Source of the DNA: CAYTGR01 sp964437445
Lineage (GTDB): Bacteria > Chloroflexota > Anaerolineae > B4-G1 > SLSP01
Direction: 5' to 3'
DNA: 18,285 bases
Assembly: GCA_964437445.1 (NCBI GenBank)
Contig: CAYTGR010000069.1
Coordinates: 1 to 18,285 of the forward strand
Part shown: positions 6,264 to 13,158 of the stretch, piece by piece
How the letters are laid out: each line of letters begins with the position of its first letter
Numbering within the stretch: position 1 is the first letter of the stretch
Position numbers and translations under genes: made by a program
Notes under the pieces: generated by a model
Seen by the model: only the letters and a program-made list of their open reading frames with translations
Told to the model about the DNA's origin: nothing
The model's database searches: none

Positions 6264-7151
6264 ATGACTTTTCTTTACGCTTTCATCACCGTCCTGGCCT
6301 GGGGCACCTGGTTTGCTCCTTCCCAAAAGATCCAGTTCAGAAACCTGCATATCAGGACCTTCTACGTCACCAGCGCCAATCTGGTCCTGGCGCTGATCGT
6401 CTGGCTCATCCGCGGCGGGCCGGCCATTACCGCCGCGACGTTTTGGTTGCCGTTTAGCGGCGGCCTGATTTGGTCGGTCAGCGGATATTGTGCCTTTGTG
6501 GCGATTGAGAAGCTGGGCTTAGCCAGAGCCGTCGGCATCTGGACGCCGTTGAACATCATCGTCGGCCTGGTCTGGGGCGCCCTGCTGTTTGACGAGTTTG
6601 GCACGCTTGGCGGGCGGGGCCGCTGGCTGCTCCTGATCTCGCTGGTAGCAATCATCGCCGGGATTTTGTTGATCATCCTGGCGCGCGGTGGGGAGAGCAA
6701 AAGCGCGACCGGCAAGCCCCTGGCCTTGGGGCTGTTGGGCGCGTTAGGGGCCGGCATCCTGTGGGGCACCTACTTCATCCCGATCCGGATCTCGCAAGCC
6801 TCCATGTGGGTCGCGTCGTGGCCGATGGCCATCGGCATGTGGGTGGCGGGCCTTCTGCTCCTGGCACTGGCCGGCGGCGGTGTCCCTAAACTGGCCCACC
6901 GGCGCGATTATCTCCTGGTGGCGTTATCTGGCCTGCTGTGGGGCATCGGCAATTATGGCATGTTACTGCTGACCGAGGCCATCGGCACCGGCAAAGGATT
7001 TACCATCTCGCAGTTGGGAGTCGCCATCAACGCCATGGTGGGCATCTTCTGGCTCAAGGATCCCCGCCCGGGGACGCGCGCCGCCTGGATCACCGGTGCG
7101 GGCGTGCTGCTGGCGATGGTGGGCGGCATCGTGTTAGGGAACCTCAAGTAG
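6264..7151 (+). CDS. GRP/GlcU-like sugar (DMT superfamily) transporter
   Basis: The protein has 295 residues with about ten membrane helices. It has two halves with matching motifs: an N-terminal FITVLAWGTWFAPSQK and a mid-protein LGALGAGILWGTYFIPIR (residues ~155-172). This internal repeat, the GTWF/GTYF-P signatures and the length of ~290 fit the glucose/ribose porter family (GRP; GlcU, RbsU and TMEM144 relatives) within the drug/metabolite superfamily. These usually take up sugars by proton symport in the cytoplasmic membrane; the sugar here is unknown. AGGA at 6253-6256 precedes the ATG. The stop TAG lies seven bases before the N gap, so what follows it is not known. Confidence 0.85.
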   Translation: MTFLYAFITVLAWGTWFAPSQKIQFRNLHIRTFYVTSANLVLALIVWLIRGGPAITAATFWLPFSGGLIWSVSGYCAFVAIEKLGLARAVGIWTPLNIIVGLVWGALLFDEFGTLGGRGRWLLLISLVAIIAGILLIILARGGESKSATGKPLALGLLGALGAGILWGTYFIPIRISQASMWVASWPMAIGMWVAGLLLLALAGGGVPKLAHRRDYLLVALSGLLWGIGNYGMLLLTEAIGTGKGFTISQLGVAINAMVGIFWLKDPRPGTRAAWITGAGVLLAMVGGIVLGNLK

Positions 7152-7157
7152 CGGGCA

Positions 7158-7257
7158 NNNNNNNNNNNNNNNNNNNNNNNNNNNNNNNNNNNNNNNNNNN
7201 NNNNNNNNNNNNNNNNNNNNNNNNNNNNNNNNNNNNNNNNNNNNNNNNNNNNNNNNN
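7158..7257. other. Assembly gap (100 N)
   Basis: Exactly 100 N separate the sugar transporter from the truncated VWA gene. A round 100 is normally a placeholder of unknown true length. The missing DNA must at least hold the start of the VWA gene. Confidence 0.98.
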
Positions 7258-8681
7258 CGGCGGAAGGGTATCTGCCCTCTACCGGCGGCAGCGCCGAGCC
7301 GAACGATCAGCCCTACGGCGACGTTTTCTTTGAAAATTATGGCGTCAACCCCTTCATTGATACCGAGGACGACCCCTTCTCCACGTTCGCGGTGGATGTG
7401 GATACGGCCTCTTACACCGTCATGCGCCGCTTCCTGCGCGACGGCAATCTGCCGGATAAGGACTCGGTGCGGGTGGAGGAATACATCAACTTCTTTGAGC
7501 AGGAATACGAACCGCCCACGGAAGGCGCGTTCGCCATTCACCTGGAAGGGGCCCCGTCGCCTTATGGCGGTGAAGCCTACTCCCTCATCCGCGTCGGCCT
7601 CAAGGGGTACGAGCAGCCCGCCGAATCCCGCCCGGACGCGGTCCTCACCTTCGTGATTGACGTCTCCGGCTCTATGGACATGGAGAACCGCCTGGAACTG
7701 GTCAAACAGGCGCTCCAACTGCTGGTGGAACAGCTGCGGCCCACCGACCGGGTCGGCATTGTGGTCTACGGGACCACCGCCCACGTCATTTTGGAGCATA
7801 CGCCCGTGGAAGACGCCCGGACCATCCTGCGCGCAATTGACCGGCTCCGGCCGGAAGGCTCCACCAACGCAGAGGAAGGGCTGAAACTGGCCTATCAGCT
7901 GGCCGATCAGGCGTTCGTCCCCGGCGCAATCAACCGGGTGATCCTCTGCTCCGACGGTGTCGCCAACGTGGGCCACACCGGCCACGATTCTATCTGGGAG
8001 CAGATTGCGCGCTACGCCGAAAACGGCATCTATCTCACCACGGTCGGCTTTGGGATGGGGAATTACAATGACACGCTGATGGAACAGCTGGCCGACAACG
8101 GCGACGGCTTCTACGCCTATGTGGACGACCTCAAGGAGGCCGAGCGGGTCTTCGTCCACGATCTGACCTCCACGCTCCAGGTGATCGCCAAAGATGCCAA
8201 AATCCAGGTGGAATTCAACCCGGCGGTGGTCAGCCGCTACCGGTTGATCGGCTACGAGAACCGCGACGTCGCCGACAAGGACTTCCGCAACGACCAGGTG
8301 GACGCCGGCGAGATCGGCGTTGGGCACAGCGTCACCGCGCTGTACGAGGTGAAGTTCCAGAAGGAGGCCGATCTGCAGGCAACGGCGCTCACGGTCTACG
8401 TGCGGTACGCTGACCCGGAGACCGGCGCAGTGACGGAGCTCTCGCGTTCGCTGGCGCCGGCCGATCTGGCCCCGACCTTTGAGCAGGCCTCGGTGCGCTT
8501 CCAACTGGACGCCGTGGTCGCCGAATACGCCGAGATCTTGCGGGCGAGCTACTGGGCGAAGGACTCCACGCTGGCGGCGCTGGTGCCGGCGGCACGGCGG
8601 GTGGCGGAGTATCTGCCGCACGATGCCGACGTCCAGGAATTCGCCCAGCTGGTGGCACAGGCGAGCCGGTTGGCCGAGTAA
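7258..8681 (+). CDS. VWA-domain protein, YfbK family, 5' end missing in gap
   Basis: The open frame enters from the N gap, with 473 residues visible from 7260; the start codon is lost. The first ~90 visible residues hold the family's N-terminal domain (NPFIDTEDDPFSTFAVDVDT, then ASYTVMRRFL and VRVEEYINFF). A von Willebrand A domain follows, with the MIDAS metal site DVSGS at residues ~134-138, then GSTNAEEGL and a third-loop SDG. The C-terminal ~170 residues resemble DUF3520, the usual partner domain. This order (vWF_A, VWA, DUF3520) is that of E. coli YfbK-like proteins. Homologues are commonly lipoproteins, and any signal sequence would lie in the gap. The family is thought to mediate protein binding at the envelope; no enzymatic role can be inferred. 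An ATG at 7420, or any other internal start, would cut conserved sequence. Confidence 0.9.
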
Positions 8682-8706
8682 CAACGCAAACGGTACGCTT
8701 CACAAT

Positions 8707-8743
8707 CGGCTCCACGAGCAGAATGTGCTTGCCCGTGGAGCCG
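8707..8743 (+). terminator. Hairpin after the VWA gene
   Basis: CGGCTCCACG (8707-8716) pairs perfectly with CGTGGAGCCG (8734-8743), with a smaller AGCA/TGCT stem inside the loop. It lies 26 bases after the VWA stop. No T-run follows, so an intrinsic terminator is plausible but not textbook. Confidence 0.5.
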
Positions 8744-8780
8744 GTTGGTTGGAGGCCAGTCCTTCTGGCGTAGCAACCAA

Positions 8781-8808
8781 TTGGCTTTGTGGGCTTTTGC
8801 ACTATACT
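8781..8808 (+). promoter_or_regulatory. Sigma70-type promoter of the GNAT gene
   Basis: TTGGCT (8781-8786), a 16-base spacer and TATACT (8803-8808). Transcription would start near 8815, giving a leader of about 120 bases that carries a heptamer array just before the ribosome binding site. Confidence 0.6.
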
Positions 8809-8895
8809 TTAATTCCAGTTGCTTCCCCACCACAGCGCTCACGAGGGAGGCCTTTCGTTCACGCCAGGGGATCACAGATCCTCTGCTGGGTAAGG

Positions 8896-8916
8896 CGCGG
8901 TCAGTGGTCGGTGGTC
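8896..8916 (+). repeat. Tandem heptamers of the GTGGTC family (three units)
   Basis: CGCGGTC, AGTGGTC and GGTGGTC lie in register and are followed directly by AAAAGGAG, the ribosome binding site of the GNAT gene. The array is in the transcribed leader if the promoter at 8781-8808 is used. Confidence 0.7.
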
Positions 8917-8934
8917 AAAAGGAGAGGGATACCC

Positions 8935-9879
8935 ATGAAAACGACGCAACGCCACTACGCCGAAGTCGCCGGCGACTTCCACCGGCTCAGCCATTTTATG
9001 ATCAAACATTCCTCGTATCTCCGCAGCCATTCCACCTGGTGTCTGGGGCGGTTCGTGGATTGGAAATACGGCCTGTGGGGCGACAAACTCGCCACCCCCG
9101 GCTTCTGGGAACAGAACGCTCAGCTCTGGTTGGATGGTTTCGGCGAGCTGGCCGGGTTCGCCATCGCGGAAAATGGCGACGCTGATTTTGCCATTCTCAC
9201 CATGGCCGGCTACCGTTGTCTCTTTGAAGAGATGTTGCAGTGGGTGCTGGTCCATTGGGGAGCCCGCCCTCCGGCCCTGGCGATAGAGATCACGGCGCAG
9301 CAGACGTTGGAGGCCGGCGTACTGGAGCGTTATGGCTTCCAGCGCACGGCCTCCTTTTACACCTTCCACTACGACCTGCCGGCCATGGCCCTGGAGCCGC
9401 CTTCACTTGAGGCGGGCTTCACCATTGTGGACATGCAGACCCATCCCGATTATCGCGCGCAGCGCATCCTGCGGTACGATGCTTTTCACGGCCAGGAATA
9501 TCCCACCGAGGAGGCCCTGCAAAACGATGTGCGCCTCGCCCGTTACGCCCACACTGGCCCCATCTACCACCCGCAGACCGACCTGTGCGTGATGGCCCCG
9601 GATGGGGCATTCGTGGCCGGCTGCGAGGCGTTGATAGACGCCCACAACGCCGAGGCCGACATTGAACGGGTCTGCACCCACAGCCGCTTTCGCCAGCGCG
9701 GCTTTGCCCGCGCCGTCATCGTGGAATGTTTCCGCCGCTTGCGCGAACTGGGGCTGCGCCGCGCTTACATCACCGGTTACAGCCCGGCCGCGATCGGGTT
9801 GTATGGCTCGCTGAGTGCCGCCCCGGGCAGCGAGTCCCTTATCTACACGCAAACGCCGCCCGCCGCCAGCGCCGAATAA
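8935..9879 (+). CDS. GNAT-family N-acetyltransferase with two GNAT-like halves
   Basis: The protein has 314 residues, about twice a single GNAT domain. The start is set by AAAAGGAG (8917-8924) ten bases before the ATG; the frame stays open far upstream only as a shadow inside the VWA gene. The C-terminal half (residues ~165-300) has the acetyl-CoA signature RFRQRGFARAVIVE, preceded by a strand with IERVCTH, then helix and strand LGLRRAYITGYSPAA. The N-terminal half (residues ~60-150) has the same secondary-structure rhythm and ends in an LERYGFQRTASFY strand, but its cofactor motif is degenerate. Such tandem GNATs often keep one active domain. The acceptor substrate is unknown. It has its own promoter and is not clearly operonic with its neighbours. 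Confidence 0.82.
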   Translation: MKTTQRHYAEVAGDFHRLSHFMIKHSSYLRSHSTWCLGRFVDWKYGLWGDKLATPGFWEQNAQLWLDGFGELAGFAIAENGDADFAILTMAGYRCLFEEMLQWVLVHWGARPPALAIEITAQQTLEAGVLERYGFQRTASFYTFHYDLPAMALEPPSLEAGFTIVDMQTHPDYRAQRILRYDAFHGQEYPTEEALQNDVRLARYAHTGPIYHPQTDLCVMAPDGAFVAGCEALIDAHNAEADIERVCTHSRFRQRGFARAVIVECFRRLRELGLRRAYITGYSPAAIGLYGSLSAAPGSESLIYTQTPPAASAE

Positions 9880-9971
9880 ACGCTCACCTCTCGCCCACAG
9901 CATGAAACTAACTCGCAGCCTTTGCGTAATATACAAAGTGCTGGTGTACAATTCGGATTCAGGAGGACCCA

Positions 9972-10496
9972 ATGGTAGAAACAATTCTGGTCGCTTATGC
10001 CACCCGGTATGGTTCCACGCAGGAAGTCGCCGAACAGGTTGCAACTATCCTGCGCGAGAGTGGATTGCCGGTAGAGGTCAGGCCGACCGGGCAGGTGCGC
10101 GACCTGACCGGCTACCGGGCGGTAGTGTTGGGCGCGCCGCTCTACATCGGGCGCTGGCTGAAGGACGCCCACCGCTTCTTAGGGCGACACCAGGCGGCAT
10201 TGGGGCAACGTCCCGTCGCCGTCTTCGCGCTTGGGCCGACCCGCGAATCCACCGAGGCTGACATCGCCGGGATCCGTGCCTCGCTGGATAAAGAGCTGGC
10301 CGTCTATCCCTGGCTCAAACCGGTGGCGGTTGCCCTGTTCGGCGGTAAATACGACCCGGCCAAATTGCGTTTCCCCGATAGCTTGCTGAGCGCGCTGCCC
10401 GCCAGCCCGCTGCACAACGCGCCCGTCAGCGACGCGCGCGATTGGAACGCCATCCGGGCCTGGGCTCAATCTATCGTTCCCCTTCTGGTTGCCTGA
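9972..10496 (+). CDS. Flavodoxin-domain protein, HemG-like (Flavodoxin_5)
   Basis: The protein has 174 residues, close to the ~175 of the HemG-like flavodoxin group. The FMN phosphate loop is visible at residues 9-20 (YATRYGSTQEVA), followed by VVLGAPLYIGRWLKDAHRFL (residues ~51-70), the signature of the protoporphyrinogen-oxidase-like Flavodoxin_5 family. AGGAGG (9961-9966) precedes the ATG by five bases. TACAAT at 9947-9952 may be a -10, with TTGCGT 19 bases upstream as a poor -35. It is the first of three consecutive flavodoxin-fold genes. No other heme-synthesis gene is visible, so a HemG role in heme production is not assured; a general FMN electron carrier is equally possible. The next gene in the ancestral order, an alpha/beta hydrolase, survives only as a tail. 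Confidence 0.85.
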   Translation: MVETILVAYATRYGSTQEVAEQVATILRESGLPVEVRPTGQVRDLTGYRAVVLGAPLYIGRWLKDAHRFLGRHQAALGQRPVAVFALGPTRESTEADIAGIRASLDKELAVYPWLKPVAVALFGGKYDPAKLRFPDSLLSALPASPLHNAPVSDARDWNAIRAWAQSIVPLLVA

Positions 10497-10613
10497 GCCG
10501 GCGGCATTCCCAATGCCCGGCTCATCCTGTATGAGAAGATGGGCCACCCGGCCGCCGGGAAACAGTTTGCGCAAGACGTTCGGGCCTTTTTGAAAGGGGA
10601 TTCCATTCAATGA
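10497..10613 (+). pseudogene. C-terminal remnant of an alpha/beta hydrolase
   Basis: Directly after the flavodoxin stop, and in the same frame, 38 codons run to TGA at 10611-10613 without a credible start. They encode IPNARLILYEKMGH followed by FAQDVRAFL. This is the usual end of an alpha/beta hydrolase: the last strand, the catalytic-His loop (MGH) and the C-terminal helix. The catalytic Ser and Asp parts are absent. The stop overlaps the ATG of the next flavodoxin as ATGA, a relic of translational coupling between a hydrolase and that gene. A deletion probably fused the hydrolase tail to the flavodoxin stop. Read-through of the single TGA would append the tail to the flavodoxin, but nothing suggests that this occurs. 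Confidence 0.7.
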
Positions 10614-11068
10614 AAGCGTTAATTGTCTACGATTCGGCTTTTGGCAACACGGAGCAGATCGCGCAGGCCATGGGCGCGGCACTGGGTTGCGATGTGCGCC
10701 GGGTAACCGAGGTCACACCGGAGCAGCTGGCGGGCCTGGATGCACTCCTCGTCGGTTCGCCGACGCAGGCCTTTAGCCCCCTGCCCACGATTAAAGCCTG
10801 GCTCAAGCGCCTCCAGCCTCACAGCTTGCAGGGCGTCAAAGTTGCCGCGTTTGATACCCGTGCGGATATACAAGAGGTCAACTCGGGCATCCTCACCGCC
10901 TTCGTCAAGGTCTTCGGCTATGCCGCCGAGCCGATTGCGGCGCAACTGGTGAAAAAGGGCGGCACTCAGGCCATGCCGCCGGCCGGCTTCTTCGTGGAGG
11001 GCAAGGAAGGCCCATTGCGGGCAGGCGAACTGGAACGCGCCGCGGCCTGGGCGCGGCAAATCCTGTGA
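10610..11068 (+). CDS. Flavodoxin-family protein
   Basis: The protein has 152 residues, flavodoxin size. The FMN phosphate-binding loop is at residues 7-20 (YDSAFGNTEQIAQA). A second FMN loop (VGSPTQAFSPLPTIKAWL) and a third strand-loop (VAAFDTRADI, residues ~83-92) complete the visible fold. AAAGGGG lies about ten bases before the ATG, within the hydrolase remnant. The stop TGA overlaps the following GTG start (11065-11068), so this gene and the next are coupled. It probably carries electrons or acts as a small FMN-dependent protein in the cytoplasm; the partner is unknown. Confidence 0.85.
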   Translation: MKALIVYDSAFGNTEQIAQAMGAALGCDVRRVTEVTPEQLAGLDALLVGSPTQAFSPLPTIKAWLKRLQPHSLQGVKVAAFDTRADIQEVNSGILTAFVKVFGYAAEPIAAQLVKKGGTQAMPPAGFFVEGKEGPLRAGELERAAAWARQIL

Positions 11069-11847
11069 ATATCCTGGCCCTGGTCGGCAGCAATCGGAAA
11101 AAGGGGAACACCGCCCGCCTGGTGCAGCTGATCGGCGCGCAGCTGGAGACGCTGGCCGCGCGCGCCGGGCACCCCCTGACGTTTGAGACGCTCTATCTGG
11201 GTGACCTGGACATCCGCCCTTGCCGGGGCTGTCGCGCGTGCTTTGATCGCGGTGAGGACGCCTGTCCCCTCAAGGACGACGTCCCGCTCATCCGCGCCAA
11301 AATGGACGCCGCCGACGGGCTGCTGCTTGCCAGCCCGGTCTACGTGGATGATGTGAGCGGCCTGGTCAAGACCTGGATGGACCGGCTGGCCTATCTCTGC
11401 CACCGCCCGGCGCTGGCGGGCAAATGTGCCTATCCCATCGCCACCGTGGGCGGCAGCTCCACCCGCCATGCGCTGCGCACGATGAATGCAGCGCTGCTCA
11501 CCTGGGGCTATCATCTGGTGGGGCAGGCAGGGTACAAAATGGGCGCGCTCACGCCACCCGACGAGCTGGCCCCCTACCAGCCCGCGGCGGCCCGGGTGGC
11601 TGAGCAGCTGTTTCGCGCCGTCTCCCAACAGCGGGCGCTGCGCCCCTCCTGGGTCTCCCTGATCGCCTTCAAGATCCAGCAATTGGCCTGGCAGCGTGAG
11701 CCCCCGGGGTCATATGACCGTACCTGGTGGCAGGCGCAGGGCTGGTTGGATCCGGCCTGTACGTTCTACCTGCCGCCGCGCACCCCCCGCGTCAAGGTGG
11801 AGGTTGCGCGGCTGCTCGGTGCCGTCCTGGCCCGGTGGATGATATAG
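11065..11847 (+). CDS. NADPH-dependent FMN reductase / flavodoxin-family oxidoreductase
   Basis: The protein has 260 residues from a GTG start that overlaps the previous stop as GTGA. The N-terminus is an FMN reductase fold: LVGSNRKKGNTARL binds the FMN phosphate, and ASPVYVDDVSGLVKTWMDR (residues ~91-109) is the second flavin loop. Between them lies a Cys-rich CRGCRACFDRGEDACP (residues ~53-68), as in iron-sulfur-flavoprotein and related flavodoxin-family reductases; whether a cluster is bound is unclear. The ~70-residue C-terminal extension, rich in Trp and Pro (SWVSLIAFKIQQLAW, then DRTWWQAQGW), is not part of the basic fold. The gene ends at a hairpin facing the opposite-strand membrane gene. 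Confidence 0.85.
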   Translation: MNILALVGSNRKKGNTARLVQLIGAQLETLAARAGHPLTFETLYLGDLDIRPCRGCRACFDRGEDACPLKDDVPLIRAKMDAADGLLLASPVYVDDVSGLVKTWMDRLAYLCHRPALAGKCAYPIATVGGSSTRHALRTMNAALLTWGYHLVGQAGYKMGALTPPDELAPYQPAAARVAEQLFRAVSQQRALRPSWVSLIAFKIQQLAWQREPPGSYDRTWWQAQGWLDPACTFYLPPRTPRVKVEVARLLGAVLARWMI

Positions 11848-11886
11848 GGGATTTTGTGTGGCGTATCGCGGCACGTGAAATTCCCC
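11847..11886. terminator. Possible bidirectional hairpin between convergent genes
   Basis: GGGGATTT (11847-11854) can pair with AAATTCCCC (11878-11886) with one bulged base. It spans the gap between the FMN reductase stop and the stop of the minus-strand membrane gene. The AT edge of the stem could give short U-tracts either way, but the loop is long. Confidence 0.4.
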
Positions 11887-11900
11887 GCTATCCATTTGGA

Positions 11901-12278
11901 CTATGGGCGGGCGTGCAGCAGGTAAAAGGTAGTGGCCGTGGAAAGGGCCGCCAGGTACGGCAGAGCGTGATGGAGCCGCAAGACCAGCGCCGGCACGGGC
12001 TTATCAAGGCTCGCCAGCGCGCCTGTTGCGAACAGGCCGACGAAAAACAGGCCGGTAACTATGCCGGCGACCAGGGTCACCGCGTTGAGCGTGGTGACTT
12101 GGTTGGCCCGGTAGAGGGTGACGGCGAAGAGAATCACCGCCGCCAGCGCCACCAGCTTGTGAACGTTGAAGAGAATGCCGTTGTACGGCTTGCCGGAACG
12201 GCTCAGCCAGAAGCCGAAAAGGAAAATCACCAGGCAGAAGGCTCCGGCCCCCACGATGCGTGATAGATTTGTGCTCAT
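11901..12278 (-). CDS. Small four-helix membrane protein, function unknown
   Basis: The protein has 125 residues with four predicted membrane helices (about residues 7-25, 37-57, 65-88 and 98-120). Histidines sit at equivalent places near the starts of helices 2 (FNVHKLVAL) and 4 (RLHHALPYL), as in small b-type heme membrane proteins, but no family can be named with confidence. The start at 12278 is supported by AAAGGA (12288-12293) nine bases upstream, which is the tail of repeat R4. The gene lies 73 bases behind the TetR gene on the same strand and is likely co-transcribed, so TetR may control it. It converges on the flavodoxin cluster. Confidence 0.7.
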   Translation of the reverse strand: MSTNLSRIVGAGAFCLVIFLFGFWLSRSGKPYNGILFNVHKLVALAAVILFAVTLYRANQVTTLNAVTLVAGIVTGLFFVGLFATGALASLDKPVPALVLRLHHALPYLAALSTATTFYLLHARP

Positions 12279-12287
12279 TTCTCATAT

Positions 12288-12343
12288 TCCTTTGCAAATA
12301 ACGTTCTGAGTTTGTAGTGGCGCTTTAGCGCCGTCTTAGCCGC
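12288..12343 (-). repeat. Cloverleaf-type repeat, half copy R4, ending in an SD
   Basis: On the minus strand this reads from GCGGCTAAGACGGCGC through palindrome GGCGCTAAAGCGCC (12319-12332, written here in minus sense) and ACTACAAACTCAGAACG to GTTATTTGCAAAGGA. The first palindrome is missing: identity stops at 12343, nine bases before the TetR stop codon. The tail supplies the apparent ribosome binding site of the membrane protein gene. Confidence 0.75.
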
Positions 12344-12351
12344 TTCATGGC

Positions 12352-12954
12352 TCATTCGTGGATGGCCTGTCCGGCCGCCGCACTGATGCCGTCCCAGAAA
12401 ATATCAAACCCCCATTGAATGTAGGCTGCTTGTTGTGCGGGGTCTGGCTGGGCGCTGATGAGATTCAGCACGGCGACGATATCCTGATAGAGAATTGCGC
12501 CGATCACCTCCATGGGGTAGGCCTTGAGGCACCCTTCTGCCAGCCCCCTTTGGATGGCCTCGTAGTAGTAACCGAAGAACTTTTCCGATTCTTGCACGAC
12601 CGCTGGATCCAGCCAGCCTGAATCCCGCACCTGCCGGACGTAGTGATAGGCGTCCATGTTTTCCAAAAACCAACGCACGGAGCCGGTCCAGATCGTGAAG
12701 AAAGTCTCCCGCACCGAGAGGGTGGGGGTGAGCAGGGCGTTGATATAAGCGGATTGCTCCCGGCCGATTTTCAAAACCAGTTCGTGGATCAGACTCTGCT
12801 TGGTGGGAAAGTACAGGAACAGCGTGCCGGCGGCGACTCCGGCTTCCTGAGCAATCGCTGCGGTAGATGTCTGTGGCACCCCCTGGGCCACAAACAGTTT
12901 CAGGGCCGCGCTCAAGAGGCTTGCCCTCTTTTCGGCATTGAGTTTACGGCTCAC
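12352..12954 (-). CDS. TetR-family transcriptional regulator
   Basis: The protein has 200 residues, typical of the family, from a GTG start. The N-terminal helix-turn-helix is clear: ASLLSAALKLFVAQG, TSTAAIAQEAGVAAGTLFLYF and PTKQSLIHEL (residues ~10-60). The C-terminal ligand/dimer region is helical and rich in aromatics (VRWFLENMDAYHYVRQVRDSGW, abbreviated as residues ~92-115), suggesting a hydrophobic ligand. An almost perfect inverted repeat with a consensus promoter lies 19 bases before the start, so autorepression is likely. The gene leads a minus-strand unit with the membrane protein downstream; the flavodoxin cluster converges on it rather than diverging. No gene starts to the right of the operator, so the obvious targets are its own unit or distant genes. 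Confidence 0.92.
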   Translation of the reverse strand: MSRKLNAEKRASLLSAALKLFVAQGVPQTSTAAIAQEAGVAAGTLFLYFPTKQSLIHELVLKIGREQSAYINALLTPTLSVRETFFTIWTGSVRWFLENMDAYHYVRQVRDSGWLDPAVVQESEKFFGYYYEAIQRGLAEGCLKAYPMEVIGAILYQDIVAVLNLISAQPDPAQQAAYIQWGFDIFWDGISAAAGQAIHE

Positions 12955-12972
12955 CTTCCCTCTCTATCCTTA

Positions 12973-13006
12973 ATATATAATGACTGATTACTCACTCATT
13001 ATATAT
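12973..13006. promoter_or_regulatory. TetR operator, 34-bp inverted repeat
   Basis: ATATATAATGA (12973-12983) and TCATTATATAT (12996-13006) are perfect 11-bp arms. Inside, TGACTGA (12981-12987) and TCACTCA (12992-12998) are half sites with one mismatch around a 4-base centre, a common TetR-family operator shape. It overlaps the -10 and start site of the TetR promoter. Confidence 0.82.
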
Positions 13007-13026
13007 CAGAAGGGGCCGCTTGTCAA
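12998..13026 (-). promoter_or_regulatory. Consensus sigma70 promoter of the TetR gene
   Basis: On the minus strand TTGACA (13021-13026), a 17-base spacer and TATAAT (12998-13003) match the consensus at every position. The -10 lies in one operator arm and transcription would begin near 12991, inside the operator. Such a strong promoter implies tight repression in the resting state. Confidence 0.85.
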
Positions 13027-13044
13027 TAGCTAACCACGGTGCGC

Positions 13045-13091
13045 AAGCGTCTCACCGCCATTTTTCCCCTCAGCGTTGAGCCGAGACGCTT
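13045..13091. other. Long inverted repeat with nested hairpin
   Basis: AAGCGTCTC (13045-13053) pairs perfectly with GAGACGCTT (13083-13091). A small CTCA/TGAG stem (13069-13080) lies inside. It sits between the TetR promoter and the terminator of the DUF2202 gene, with no gene of its own; it may be a second termination structure. Confidence 0.35.
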
Positions 13092-13103
13092 TTCTTCAGG
13101 CAG

Positions 13104-13138
13104 AAAAAACGCTGGCGCACTTCAGCGTGCGCCAGCGT
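13104..13138 (-). terminator. Intrinsic terminator of the DUF4405-DUF2202 unit
   Basis: On the minus strand a 12-bp perfect GC-rich stem (ACGCTGGCGCAC with GTGCGCCAGCGT), a six-base loop and a run of six T form a textbook rho-independent terminator, 20 bases after the DUF2202 stop. Confidence 0.92.
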
Positions 13139-13158
13139 CAGATGAGGGGACTGGAATG

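Noticed and set aside
7258..8684. Minus-strand long open frame across the VWA gene and the gap
   Set aside because: It overlaps the clearly homologous VWA frame and reads through the N run; it is a shadow.
8479..8934. N-terminal extension of the GNAT protein
   Set aside because: The frame is open only because it overlaps the VWA gene; promoter and ribosome binding site place the start at 8935.
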